NCBI GenBank assembly: GCA_012032285.1
Contig: JAAURJ010000026.1
Span: forward strand, 1 to 40,421
Direction of reading: 5' to 3'
Source: Sphingomonadales bacterium
Lineage (GTDB): Bacteria > Pseudomonadota > Alphaproteobacteria > Sphingomonadales > Sphingomonadaceae
DNA length: 40,421 nt
The notes under the pieces are model-generated. The model was not told the origin of the DNA. It saw nothing but the letters and a program-made list of their open reading frames with translations, and ran no database searches. The position numbers and the translations under genes are program-made. Shown here one piece after another: positions 1 to 8,366 of this stretch. Each line of letters begins with the position of its first letter. The first letter of the stretch is position 1.

Positions 1-52
1 TCGCTGAACCCGGCGTGAATAATGTAAAATTATCCATCAGGGCAGCGGCTTG

Positions 53-556
53 TTATAGCATATATTTCATCTTCACCGCCTGTGTCACATTGCTGTTGCC
101 GACGGTAAAAGATGCGCTTTTGAACTTGGGCGGCCCAACTGTGATTGTGGGGTTACGCGAAAATCCAAAACCTTCGCGCGGGATGAATATCCGCAAGTCC
201 ATTTTATTGTTGCTATTTTCATCATGCACTATGGCAATGGCATAAGTGCCCGCCTCAACCGAGGTGAACACAATATTCCCCGCATTTCCGGCAGGCACCA
301 GTTTTTTCAGCGCTGCGGAATCCTTGCTGCAATCCGGAAAAGCCTTTGGGTTTTTGGTCAGACAGACCATCAACTGCCCTTTTGCATTGCGCAAATTGCT
401 GACACTAACGGTCACATTCGCCTTTGCCTCAGCCGCACCCGCCGGACTTGGCACGACGGGAAGCAGCAGCGCCGAAATCTCCAAGCCCAATATCAGTGCC
501 GCAAACCTTGTCCCAGAAACGGAAATATAACCCATAATTGCCCCTATATGCCTCAT
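53..556 (-). CDS. DUF2141 domain-containing secreted protein
   Basis: The 167-residue product matches the DUF2141 family in overall pattern: a beta-rich domain with 'GQLMVCL' near the start of the mature part, an Asp/Asn-rich stretch 'HDENSNNKMD' near residue 112, and a C-terminal strand ending in KMKYML. A hydrophobic segment at about residues 18-40 followed by PAGAAEA looks like a signal peptide, so it is probably exported. The family has no established biochemical role. The first ATG is at 556; an ATG at 535 is an equally good start. Its 5' part overlaps the upstream hydroxylase gene by more than 100 bases in another frame, which is unusual (see findings). In sphingomonads such genes can lie near carotenoid genes, but I infer no function from that. 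The 52 bases to its left hold nothing I can assign. Confidence 0.75.
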   Translation of the reverse strand: MRHIGAIMGYISVSGTRFAALILGLEISALLLPVVPSPAGAAEAKANVTVSVSNLRNAKGQLMVCLTKNPKAFPDCSKDSAALKKLVPAGNAGNIVFTSVEAGTYAIAIVHDENSNNKMDLRIFIPREGFGFSRNPTITVGPPKFKSASFTVGNSNVTQAVKMKYML

Positions 557-1192
557 GATGTTTTTGATGATGTGTCGCTGTTATCAGGCCGTATCCTAAT
601 GGTCCATGAACGATCCAGCGCGGGAACATCTCCCACCCCATATGATTGCCGATGCCCATAATCGTCATAATCGTCAGCACCGACGCCACCACAGCGATAT
701 GTGCAGGAATGATAAAAACCAGCAGCGGAATGACAACAGCCCCGGTCAACGCTTCCCATGGGTGAAAACTCATCGCGGCCCATGCGGTGGGCGGGCGGCT
801 TTCATGATGGACAGCATGGGCAATTTTGAACCACCATGGCCGGTGCATAAGCCTGTGCGTCCAATAAAACCATGTGTCATGCGCAAACAGATAGAGGAAA
901 AGCGATACCGGCAAATACCAAAGCGGATAGGCGGAAATGTCGGTATATATCCGGGTCCAGCCGAAATTATCCCACCCCCAAGCGACCACACCAGCCGGAA
1001 CGCCGTATATAGCCGCGCTGAGCAGCGACCAATATATCTCCCGCTTTATCTGCGGCCGCAGCAGGTCATAGAGACCGGGCCTTACCCGCCGCGTAAGCCA
1101 GGCAAAAAGCCGCTGGTTGCAAGATAGCGCAGCGCCACAATCGCCGACATGGCGAGCGCAGAGAGGGTGATTGCGGTGATGTGCGAGCCCAT
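429..1192 (-). CDS. Fatty acid hydroxylase / sterol desaturase family membrane protein (frameshifted)
   Basis: The di-iron hydroxylase superfamily is recognised from three histidine clusters: HDTWFYWTHRLMH, HAVHH, and THHQKHH followed by NYG. Hydrophobic stretches around them indicate an integral membrane enzyme that would hydroxylate or desaturate a lipid, sterol-like or carotenoid substrate; the substrate cannot be read from the sequence. The reading frame is broken at the A5 run 1104-1108 (T5 on the coding strand). Adding one base joins an N-terminal part starting at ATG 1192 (MGSHITAITLSALAM...) to the part carrying the histidines and restores 254 residues, a usual length. The start lies about 40 bases after the stop of the upstream oxidoreductase, so co-transcription is likely. 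The C-terminal end overlaps the DUF2141 gene. Proximity to the crt operon makes a carotenoid substrate possible but unproven. Confidence 0.75.
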
Positions 1193-1231
1193 ATTTATCG
1201 CATAACCGATCAGCCGGTGCCGCGCTATCCC

Positions 1232-2400
1232 CTATATCTTTACCGGCACCCCGCCCTTATCGGCGCTTTCATAAAGCGCGGTAATGATCCGCATATCGCG
1301 CAGGCCCATTTCCCCCGGCGTGCGGTGCGGCTGTCTGCTGCGCACCGCTTCGCTAAAGCCATCCACTTGCGCGGCAAATTGCTGAATGGCGGGCGCGGTG
1401 TTAATATGCCTTCTGGGTCCACCGCCATCAAGGATAAGCGCATTTTCATAATAAGTGGTGGCGGGCATCATTTCTATCGACGCCTTTTCACCAAGATAAT
1501 GCTGGCGGCTGGTATAGGGGCTATAGCAATAGGAACTGGAGCCGCTGATATTCGCGCCGCTTGCCATGGTCACCCGCCAGTCGATACCGCCCTCCACTTC
1601 CTGAACCGGGGATCATCCTTGGGGTAGACATAGACGGCGGACGCCGCAACCGGACGGTCATCCGGGGTCATCATCAACGATGTGTTCAGCCCGTATATGC
1701 CGACATCATACATCGAACCGCCGCCGCCCAACGCTTTTTCCAACCGCCATTTATGCGGCCGCCAAGCCTCTGGATTAGCATTAAAGCCATGGTCGCATTG
1801 AATATGGCGAATGGTGCCGATCTCGCCTGCCTGTATCCGGCGCAGCGCCTCGATATTGGCAGGCTCGAAATGCACGCGATAAGCGACGCCCAATTGCCTG
1901 TCCGCTGTCTTTGCCGCTGCAATCATCGCTTCGCATTCGGCCGGAGTGGAGGCCATCGGCTTTTCACACAAAACATTCTTTCCGGCTTTTAATGCGCGGA
2001 TCGTATATTCGGCGTGAAGCCCCACGGGCAAGACAATGTAAACGCAGTCAATATCGGGATTGCCTGCGATGCTGTCAAAATTATCATAGTTATAGAAACG
2101 CGATACGCCGTAGCGTTGCCCGATCATTGCTGCCTTTTCCGCATTGCCCGACACAAAGGCCGCCATGCGGGATTTTTGGGCGCTGACAAAGCCGGGAATA
2201 ACTTGCCCCACGCCAAAACTGCCCAACCCGACAATGGCCCAGCCCATGCGCTTGTCCGCTGGTTCGGGCAGGCTTGGATTGCCGATCACAGGCTGCCCTT
2301 GCGCCGTTTGCGCCGCCGCCCCGCCCGCCGACAGAGCAAAGGGCAACAAAGCTGCGCCGCCGATCATCTGGCGGCGGTTGGGTTTGCTATCATTGGGCAT
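1232..2400 (-). CDS. Tat-exported Gfo/Idh/MocA family oxidoreductase (GFOR-like, frameshifted)
   Basis: This is an NAD(P)-dependent oxidoreductase of the Gfo/Idh/MocA superfamily. A twin-arginine signal (KPNRRQMIGG followed by a hydrophobic stretch and AAAQ) precedes a Rossmann start (AIVGLGSFGVGQ) and the family motif AGKNVLCEKPMAS; a GGGGSMYDVGIY segment follows. The Tat signal plus these motifs resemble periplasmic glucose-fructose oxidoreductase of Zymomonas, where tightly bound NADP is carried through export. The sugar specificity here is inference. The frame breaks near 1600-1611: the first part ends YPKDDPRF and the second resumes with EGGIDWRVTMASG, and one added base restores about 389 residues. 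I chose the ATG at 2400 because AAGGAG at 2412-2407 sits six bases upstream; ATG 2403 is the alternative. Confidence 0.8.
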
Positions 2401-2490
2401 CATTATCTCCTTCACCAACCGCTATGGCGAAGGATCAAAGCTTATACAACTGCCCGTGACAATCGGTTATCCATGGATGAAAGCAGAATA

Positions 2491-2547
2491 TTGAGGACGC
2501 GGCTGCCGTTAATGAGGGATATCCTCGGCACCTTGCCGCGTCCTCAA
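2491..2547. repeat. Nested perfect inverted repeat
   Basis: A 13-bp perfect arm (TTGAGGACGCGGC, 2491-2503) pairs with its complement at 2535-2547. Inside it TGCCG (2504-2508) pairs with CGGCA (2526-2530), and GAGG with CCTC closes the tip. The result is a long, almost fully paired hairpin in the gap between the EF-hand gene and the oxidoreductase gene. There is no T-run on either side, so it is not a standard intrinsic terminator. Confidence 0.7.
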
Positions 2548-2549
2548 AT

Positions 2550-2570
2550 CCGGGGTTGGGGCTTCCCCGG
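2550..2570. terminator. GC-rich hairpin downstream of the EF-hand gene
   Basis: CCGGGG at 2550-2555 pairs with CCCCGG at 2565-2570. It lies about 25 bases beyond the stop of the minus-strand EF-hand gene. It could end that transcript, but no T-tract follows in that direction, so the call is weak. Confidence 0.3.
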
Positions 2571-2595
2571 AAAAAGGGTGCGAAGAAGAAACGCT

Positions 2596-3081
2596 TTATC
2601 CCATCAGGAAGCTTTTCAACTCTGTCTTCGACACATTGTCGCTTTTGTCGCTATCTGCCTTGGCAAAGGCGTTTTTGGTCCATTCCGCCATTTCATTTTC
2701 GGGCACTGGGGGACGGCCTTGTGCCTCCAGCGATTTTTGCCGTAAGCTGCTAACCCATTTGGCGAATTCGTCCTTATCTAATGCGCCGCTTTGGTCGGCA
2801 TCATAGCTGGGGAATTCGGCCTCAACCACTTGTTCCACTTGCTCTTCACGGCTGGTGGGTGGGGTCGGCCCGGATGGCGCTGCTTCTGCGGGTGCTGGCT
2901 CAGCTGGGGCAGGCTCGGCTGGCGCAGGCTCAGCTGCCGGATCCGATGGCGGAGCGTCTGCGGGGGTTTCACTTCCTGGCGGCGGTATTTGCTGTTCGAT
3001 TGTTTCCTGCGCCATGACCGGCGCGGAAAAAGCAATAACACACAGCGCAGCGGGGGCGGCAAGCTGTTTCAAGCGTAACAT
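2596..3081 (-). CDS. Secreted EF-hand domain protein with Pro-Ala-Glu repeat
   Basis: The 161-residue product has a signal peptide (MLRLKQLAAPAALCVIAFSA.., cleavage likely after VMA), then a low-complexity linker with repeated EPAPA units (about residues 50-70), then two EF-hand-like calcium sites: YDADQSGALDKDEF and ADSDKSDNVSKTEL. The second loop is less canonical at its glycine position. It is probably a periplasmic or outer-surface calcium-binding protein; a partner cannot be inferred. AGGAG lies six bases before the ATG at 3081. The linker is encoded by 15-bp direct repeats around 2890-2938, so its length may vary between strains. Confidence 0.8.
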   Translation of the reverse strand: MLRLKQLAAPAALCVIAFSAPVMAQETIEQQIPPPGSETPADAPPSDPAAEPAPAEPAPAEPAPAEAAPSGPTPPTSREEQVEQVVEAEFPSYDADQSGALDKDEFAKWVSSLRQKSLEAQGRPPVPENEMAEWTKNAFAKADSDKSDNVSKTELKSFLMG

Positions 3082-3422
3082 TTCATTCTCCTAATTTTGC
3101 GACCCGGGGCAATGTTGCCCTTTCGGGAAATTGTGCCAAGGATATGGGGGCACGTCCTTGGCACCGCCTTAAAAGACTCGATTTTCCCTTAACAATCTAT
3201 AACCATGCGGCGAGTGACTTCAACCAGTCTATGGTAAATACCCATTCATCCCGAAGCTGTTGTTATTTTCAGATGACCTTTATTCATAAGCTTTATTTTT
3301 TACTTGAACGTAACATTAACAGCGCAGTTTTTGGCCGCATCTGCGCCCCTGTTCACCGGCCGACTCACAGACAGTGAAAATCACCCTTTCCCTGCCCCGC
3401 CTGCCGCGCTAGGGCATCAGCA
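3082..3422. other. Divergent intergenic region between the EF-hand gene and crtY
   Basis: These 341 bases must hold the promoters for the EF-hand gene (minus) and the crt operon (plus). The stretch 3170-3310 is clearly AT-richer than its surroundings, as promoter regions often are. I see no convincing PpsR/CrtJ-type TGT-N12-ACA operator. The only strong structure is the inverted repeat at 3133-3164. I cannot assign exact promoter hexamers. Confidence 0.6.
3133..3164. repeat. 10-bp perfect inverted repeat (candidate operator or 5'UTR hairpin)
   Basis: GTGCCAAGGA (3133-3142) and TCCTTGGCAC (3155-3164) are exact inverted copies separated by 12 bases. It lies about 50 bases upstream of the EF-hand start and 260 bases upstream of crtY, so it could be a dimeric regulator site or a leader hairpin of the EF-hand mRNA. 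Confidence 0.6.
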
Positions 3423-4580
3423 ATGGAACATATCAAATGCGATTTGGCAATTGTCGGCGGCGGTCTTTCGGGCGGCCTGATCGCACTTGCGCTTGCCCGG
3501 CAAAGGCCGGAGCTGCGCACCGTGTTGATTGAGGCGGAAACGCATTTTGGCGGCAATCATATATGGAGCTTTTTCGCCAGCGACATCGCCGCTGAAAACC
3601 GCTGGCTCACCGCGCCTTTGGTCACCTATGGCTGGTCGGGCAATGAAGTCCGTTTTCCCGCGCATGAACGGGTTTTGGACGGTATTTACTATTCCGTGGA
3701 ATCGGAACGATTGGACGAAGTGATCCGCAGCTCCATTCCGGCGGAAAACCTGCTAACCGGCAAGATGGTAAAGGCGGTTAGCCCGCGTTTGGTGGTGATG
3801 GAGGGCGGACAAAGGATCAACGCAGGCGGGGTGATTGATTGCCGTGGCCCCGGCGATCTTCACCATCTTGATTGCGGGTGGCAGAAATTTACCGGACAAT
3901 TGCTGCAACTGGCCGAACCGCACGATATGACCCGTCCGGTCATCATGGACGCTACGGTGGACCAGCATGACGGTTACCGCTTTGTCTATGTCCTGCCATT
4001 TGGCATGGATAAGCTGTTTATTGAAGACACTTATTATTCCGACAGGCCGGATCATGACCGCAGCCGTTATTCGCAGCGTGTTGCCGAATATGCCGACACG
4101 CATGGCTGGCAGGTGGAACGGGTGCTGCGCGAGGAATCGGGCGTGCTTCCCGTGGTGATGGGCGGCGATCTGGACAGCTATTGGGCCAGCGGATCGGGCC
4201 GGGTGGCAAAAGCGGGGGCAAGGGGCGGTTTTTTTCAACCGGTAACCAGCTACTCCCTGCCCGATGCGGTGCGCACCGCCGCCTTTATCTCCGCGCAGGA
4301 TGATTTGGATGGCGACCGGTTGCATATGGTGATGAAACGCCGCGCCGATGCCCATTGGGCAAATGGCAAATATTACCGGATGCTCAACCGTATGATGTTC
4401 CGCGCCAGCGCGACAGGGGAACGGTATAAGATATTAGAGCGTTTCTACCGTATGGACGCCGACCTGATTTCCCGCTTTTACGCTGGCCAAAGCACTGCGT
4501 TGGACAAATTGCGGATCGTATCGGGTAAACCGCCTGTGCCGATGGGCAAAGCCCTTCGCGCGATCAGGAGCAAGAAATAA
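3423..4580 (+). CDS. crtY: Lycopene beta-cyclase
   Basis: The 385-residue product is a CrtY-type cyclase that converts the linear ends of lycopene into beta-ionone rings to give beta-carotene at the inner membrane. Visible marks are the N-terminal dinucleotide fold (VGGGLSGG, residues 11-18), the CrtY signature GNHIWSFF near residue 44, YVLPF followed by LFIEDTYYSD in the middle, and GGFFQPVTSYSLPDAV near residue 270. Length fits the family. The ATG at 3423 is the first start; its ribosome site is weak. The stop overlaps the crtI start by one base (TAATG), which indicates translational coupling in a crtY-crtI-LOG-crtB operon. Confidence 0.95.
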   Translation: MEHIKCDLAIVGGGLSGGLIALALARQRPELRTVLIEAETHFGGNHIWSFFASDIAAENRWLTAPLVTYGWSGNEVRFPAHERVLDGIYYSVESERLDEVIRSSIPAENLLTGKMVKAVSPRLVVMEGGQRINAGGVIDCRGPGDLHHLDCGWQKFTGQLLQLAEPHDMTRPVIMDATVDQHDGYRFVYVLPFGMDKLFIEDTYYSDRPDHDRSRYSQRVAEYADTHGWQVERVLREESGVLPVVMGGDLDSYWASGSGRVAKAGARGGFFQPVTSYSLPDAVRTAAFISAQDDLDGDRLHMVMKRRADAHWANGKYYRMLNRMMFRASATGERYKILERFYRMDADLISRFYAGQSTALDKLRIVSGKPPVPMGKALRAIRSKK

Positions 4581-6067
4581 TGACATCAGCCGTAATTATC
4601 GGTGCAGGTTTTGGCGGGCTGGCGCTCGGTATTCGCCTGCAATCGGCGGGGATACAAACCACCATAATCGAGGCACGCGACAAGCCAGGCGGGCGCGGTT
4701 ATTACTGGGAACGGCAGGGATTTGTATTTGATGCAGGACCAACGGTCGTTACCGACCCGCCCTGTCTTGAAGAATTATGGGCGCTGTCTGGGGCGAAGCT
4801 GTCCGACGATGTTGATTTAATGCCCGTTAAGCCCTTTTACCGGCTGAACTGGCCCGATGGCACGCAATATGATTATAGCAATAACGAAGAAGAACTGCGC
4901 GCTGAGATATTGAAATTATCGCCCGATGACCTGCCCGGATATGAAAAGTTTCAGGAATATTCAAAAGGTGTTGAGCGTGAGGGTTATCAAAAACTTGGTT
5001 CAGCAGCATTCCTTAATTTTACCGATATGGTTAAAGCTGCGCCTGCCCTTGCCCGGTATCAGGCATGGCGCAGCGTTTATTCCATTGCGTCCAAATATGT
5101 GAAAAACGAAAAACTGCGGCAGGCTTTATCGTTCCAAACCTTGCTGGTTGGCGGCAATCCCATGACGACGAGCAGCATCTATGCCTTGATCCACACTATT
5201 GAAAAACGCGGCGGTGTTTGGTTTGCAAAAGGCGGGACAAACCGTCTGGTCGCGGGCATGGTGACCCATTTCGAACGGCTGGGCGGAACATTGCGGCTGG
5301 ATGATGCGGTCGCAGAAATTGAAACAGCGGGCAACCGCAGCGTCGCCGTTCGCACAGCAAGCGGCCTTCGTTTAGAGGCCGATGCGGTTGCGACCAATGG
5401 CGATTTGCTGCACACCTATGAAAAGCTGCTCACCGGGCATAAAAGGGGCGCTTCTCAAACCAAATCATTGAAACGCAAACGGTGGTCGCCGTCGCTTTTT
5501 GTGGTGCATTTCGGCGTTAAGGGTCAATATCCCGACATTGCCCATCATTCTATCCTCTTTGGTCCGCGCTATAAAGGTTTGCTCGACGATATATATAAAA
5601 ATGGCCGCGTTCCCGATGATTTCAGCCTTTATCTTCACCACCCCACCGCGACCGATCCAAATATGGCCCCCGACGGCTATTCCACCTTTTACTGCCTCGC
5701 GCCCGTTGCCCATTTGGGCAAAGCCGATGTGGACTGGGACGGTGCATTTGGCGAACGGTTTAAAGATGCCATATTGGAAGAGTTGGAACGCCGCGTTATG
5801 CCCGGCCTGCGCAAGAATATCGCCACCTGCTTTTATTATGCACCGACCGATTTTGCCCGCGATCTGGGCGCCCATCATGGCAGCGCATTCAGCCTGGAGC
5901 CGGTATTGTGGCAAAGCGCCTATTTCCGGGCGCATAACCGCGATGATGTGATCAATAATCTCTATTTTGTCGGCGCAGGAACGCATCCCGGTGCCGGTAT
6001 ACCCGGCGTTGTCGGCAGCGCGAAGGCAACGGCCAAATTGATGTTGGAGGATATGGATATTGGATAA
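4580..6067 (+). CDS. crtI: Phytoene desaturase
   Basis: The 495-residue FAD-dependent CrtI desaturase converts phytoene stepwise to lycopene. The FAD fold is at the N-terminus (VIIGAGFGGLALG, residues 5-17) followed by EARDKPGGRGYYWE and FVFDAGPTVVTDP. The C-terminal bacterial-type desaturase signature is NLYFVGAGTHPGAGIPGVVGSAKA near residue 460, given here in parts: YFVGAGTHPGAG, IPGVVGSAKA. The product extent (neurosporene, lycopene or further) cannot be told from sequence, but the neighbouring CrtY implies lycopene. It overlaps crtY by one base, and its stop is one base before the ATG of the LOG-family gene. Confidence 0.95.
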   Translation: MTSAVIIGAGFGGLALGIRLQSAGIQTTIIEARDKPGGRGYYWERQGFVFDAGPTVVTDPPCLEELWALSGAKLSDDVDLMPVKPFYRLNWPDGTQYDYSNNEEELRAEILKLSPDDLPGYEKFQEYSKGVEREGYQKLGSAAFLNFTDMVKAAPALARYQAWRSVYSIASKYVKNEKLRQALSFQTLLVGGNPMTTSSIYALIHTIEKRGGVWFAKGGTNRLVAGMVTHFERLGGTLRLDDAVAEIETAGNRSVAVRTASGLRLEADAVATNGDLLHTYEKLLTGHKRGASQTKSLKRKRWSPSLFVVHFGVKGQYPDIAHHSILFGPRYKGLLDDIYKNGRVPDDFSLYLHHPTATDPNMAPDGYSTFYCLAPVAHLGKADVDWDGAFGERFKDAILEELERRVMPGLRKNIATCFYYAPTDFARDLGAHHGSAFSLEPVLWQSAYFRAHNRDDVINNLYFVGAGTHPGAGIPGVVGSAKATAKLMLEDMDIG

Positions 6068-6068
6068 A

Positions 6069-6650
6069 ATGAAAGCCCTTGCCGTCTATTGCGGATCGGC
6101 AACGCCCGCTGACCCTATCTATATCGAGGCCGCCCGTCATATCGGACACACGCTAGCGCAGCGCGGGATCACTGTGGTTTATGGCGGCGGCAGGCTGGGC
6201 CTGATGGGTGCGGTGGCGGATAGTGCGCTGGCGGCGGGGGGAAAGGTGATAGGCGTCATCCCCGAAGCGCTTGTTGGCAGCGAAGTTGCGCATAAGGGCT
6301 GCACAGAGCTGCATATCGTGCCCGGAATGCATGAACGCAAACGGATGTTCACCGACCTGTCCGACGGTTTCATCAACCTGCCCGGCGGCGTGGGGACGAT
6401 GGACGAGCTGTGGGAAGCGGTCAGCTGGGCGCAACTTGGCTATCATAACAAGCCGGTCGGCGTGCTGAATGTCGCGGGCTATTACGACCATCTGATCGCT
6501 TTTAACGCGCATATGGCGGATGTCGGTTTTGTGCGGGAGGCGCATAGGGGCATATTGGTGGTCGCGGACGCGATTGACGATCTGCTGAACCAAATGGCCG
6601 CCTATGTCCCGCATAAGAATATATTCCAGATGAAGGCAGAGGATTTGTGA
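6069..6650 (+). CDS. LOG family protein (TIGR00730, nucleoside 5'-monophosphate phosphoribohydrolase)
   Basis: The roughly 193-residue Rossmann-like protein carries the LOG signature PGGVGTMDE (about residues 105-113) preceded by HERKRMF. LOG enzymes remove the ribose-phosphate from (iso)pentenyl-AMP or other nucleoside monophosphates to free the base; many bacterial members act as AMP or purine-ribotide hydrolases. It lies between crtI and crtB with one-base and four-base spacing, so it is co-translated with carotenoid enzymes although it has no known step in that pathway. A TTG at 6060 sits about 10 bases after GGAGG and is a possible earlier start; I prefer ATG 6069, which gives the usual MKALAVYCGS start. 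Confidence 0.85.
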   Translation: MKALAVYCGSATPADPIYIEAARHIGHTLAQRGITVVYGGGRLGLMGAVADSALAAGGKVIGVIPEALVGSEVAHKGCTELHIVPGMHERKRMFTDLSDGFINLPGGVGTMDELWEAVSWAQLGYHNKPVGVLNVAGYYDHLIAFNAHMADVGFVREAHRGILVVADAIDDLLNQMAAYVPHKNIFQMKAEDL

Positions 6651-7569
6651 CGAACCGCCCGGCGCTCGTCGCCTTTGCCCGCGCGTCCATTGTCAAGGGC
6701 AGCAAAAGCTTCGCCGCCGCCAGCAAATTATTTGATCGCACAACACGGGAACGGGTTTGGATGCTCTATGCCTGGTGCCGCAAATGCGATGATATGGCCG
6801 ATGGTCAGGATCATGGCGGGGCAATGGCGGCGGTGGATAATGCCTCTGCCCGGCTCAATATAATCCGCGATTTGACGGCCAAAGCGATGCGCGGGGAGCA
6901 TACGGGGGAAGCTGCCTTTGACTGTTTGTCGGTGGTTGCCGCCGAATGCGGCCTGACACAGGCCATGGCCGACGCGGTGATAGATGGGTTTGCGCTCGAT
7001 GCCGCCGATTGGCGCCCGCGCAGCGAGGATGATTTGTATCAATATTGCTATCATGTCGCGGGCGCCGTCGGCGTGATGATGGCGGTGGTGATGGGGGTTG
7101 CTGCGGATGATGAGGCGGTGCTGGACCGCGCCTGCGACCTTGGCCTTGCCTTTCAACTCGCCAATATCGCCCGCGATCAGGAGGAGGATGATGCGGCGGG
7201 CCGGTGCTATCTTCCCATCCTATGGATTGCCGAAATGGATATTCCGCCGGGCCAGCATATGAAACCGCATTACCGGCCGCGGCTGACGCAATGGTAAAAA
7301 GGCTGTGCGATGCAAGCGAACGCTATGAGGCATCGGCGCGAGTCGGTGCGGCAAAGCTGCCCTTTCGCGCCCGCTGGGCGGTGCTGGCGGCGGCGGGCAT
7401 TTATGGGGATATTGCGCGACAGGTCCGGGCCGCTGGCGATCATGCCTGGGATCACCGGATATTTGTCGGCAAGGGCGCAAAGGCCAAACGTGTCGCCACC
7501 GCCTTTGCCGATGCATGGCGCAATAAGCCCAAACTGGTTAGCCGTGAAGGATTATGGACGCGGGCTTAA
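6647..7569 (+). CDS. crtB: Phytoene synthase (frameshifted)
   Basis: CrtB condenses two geranylgeranyl diphosphates to phytoene, the first committed carotenoid step. The first Asp-rich motif is CDDMAD (D48-D52), the second is in NIARDQEED, followed by GRCYLP as in the family. The frame started at GTG 6647 ends early at 7297 after RPRLTQW. The downstream frame resumes with MVKRLCDASERYEASARVGA and runs to TAA 7567-7569. One added base near 7285-7290 (ACGCA to ACGGCA) gives 307 residues and a continuous LTAMVKRLC join. Catalytic motifs lie before the break, but the C-terminal 90 residues would be lost if it were real. GTG overlaps the LOG stop by four bases. Its stop overlaps the convergent inositol-phosphatase stop by four bases. 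Confidence 0.85.
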
Positions 7570-8366
7570 ACCCCATCCCACAACGCATCGGCCCGCTCGC
7601 TTAAACGTTCCACCGCCGCTTCATGGATTGCAGGAGCGCAGCAGATCAGACCAAAGTCGGCAGGGCGCGGTTTATTATATAATAACGCCCCGCCCCTTGC
7701 ATCGGTGACCTTGGCCCCGGCCTCTTGCGCCACCAGATGCGCAGCGGCCACATCCCATTCATTGCCCCAGCGCAAGGTCGCCACAAGATCGGCACGGTCG
7801 CACGCGACCATTGTCATGCGCATTGCAATGCTATTAGGTTTTTCGACCATGACAAGATCAGCATCGACCTTCATCAATTGATCAGTGGGCACTCGTGCGC
7901 CGGAAAATTCATGCCTTTGACTGGCGCATAGAATTTTGCCGTTGCAGTTAACGCCCTCTCCGGCCTTGGCAATCCAAAGCTGCTGCGTGGCGGGCGCTGC
8001 CATGACTGCGAAATAGGGGTGGCCGTCCGCGACCAATGCCACAGAAACGCACCAGCCGGAACGCCCGCGCACATAATCGCGGGTGCCGTCAATCGGATCC
8101 ACACACCATAGCAACCGTTCCTTAAGCCGTAATGGATTGTCCGCCGTTTCCTCCGACAACCATCCCGCGCCCGGCAATATCGCGGCGAGCCGCTGTTTAA
8201 GCAAGGCATCGACGGCCATATCGGCATCGCACACCGGATGCCCTTTGGTTTTTTCCCACACTTTCGCATTGGGGGCGCCGCCCTCGCGCCAATGGGAAAA
8301 AGCCAAGGCGGCGGCTTCTTGGGCGGCGGCCACTATGCGGGCGGTGTCAATACCCTTTTCAGGCAC
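7566..8366 (-). CDS. Inositol monophosphatase family protein (CysQ-like)
   Basis: The 266-residue protein is a Mg-dependent, Li-sensitive phosphatase of the inositol monophosphatase superfamily. Metal-binding motifs are LSEETADN (E72, E73), VDPIDGTRDY (D90, D93) and EWDVAAAHLVAQEAG near residue 208. The family includes inositol monophosphatases and CysQ, which clears adenosine 3',5'-bisphosphate in the periplasmic-face or cytosolic sulfur cycle; I cannot decide which, but the DPIDGTRDYVRG form suits CysQ/HisN-like members. The GTG start at 8366 overlaps the TldE stop (GGTGCCTGA), which implies translational coupling. It ends convergently against crtB with a four-base overlap. Confidence 0.88.
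   Translation of the reverse strand: MPEKGIDTARIVAAAQEAAALAFSHWREGGAPNAKVWEKTKGHPVCDADMAVDALLKQRLAAILPGAGWLSEETADNPLRLKERLLWCVDPIDGTRDYVRGRSGWCVSVALVADGHPYFAVMAAPATQQLWIAKAGEGVNCNGKILCASQRHEFSGARVPTDQLMKVDADLVMVEKPNSIAMRMTMVACDRADLVATLRWGNEWDVAAAHLVAQEAGAKVTDARGGALLYNKPRPADFGLICCAPAIHEAAVERLSERADALWDGV

Noticed and set aside
3170-3420. PpsR/CrtJ-type operator controlling crtY
   Set aside because: No TGT-N12-ACA pair at suitable positions was found in the region.
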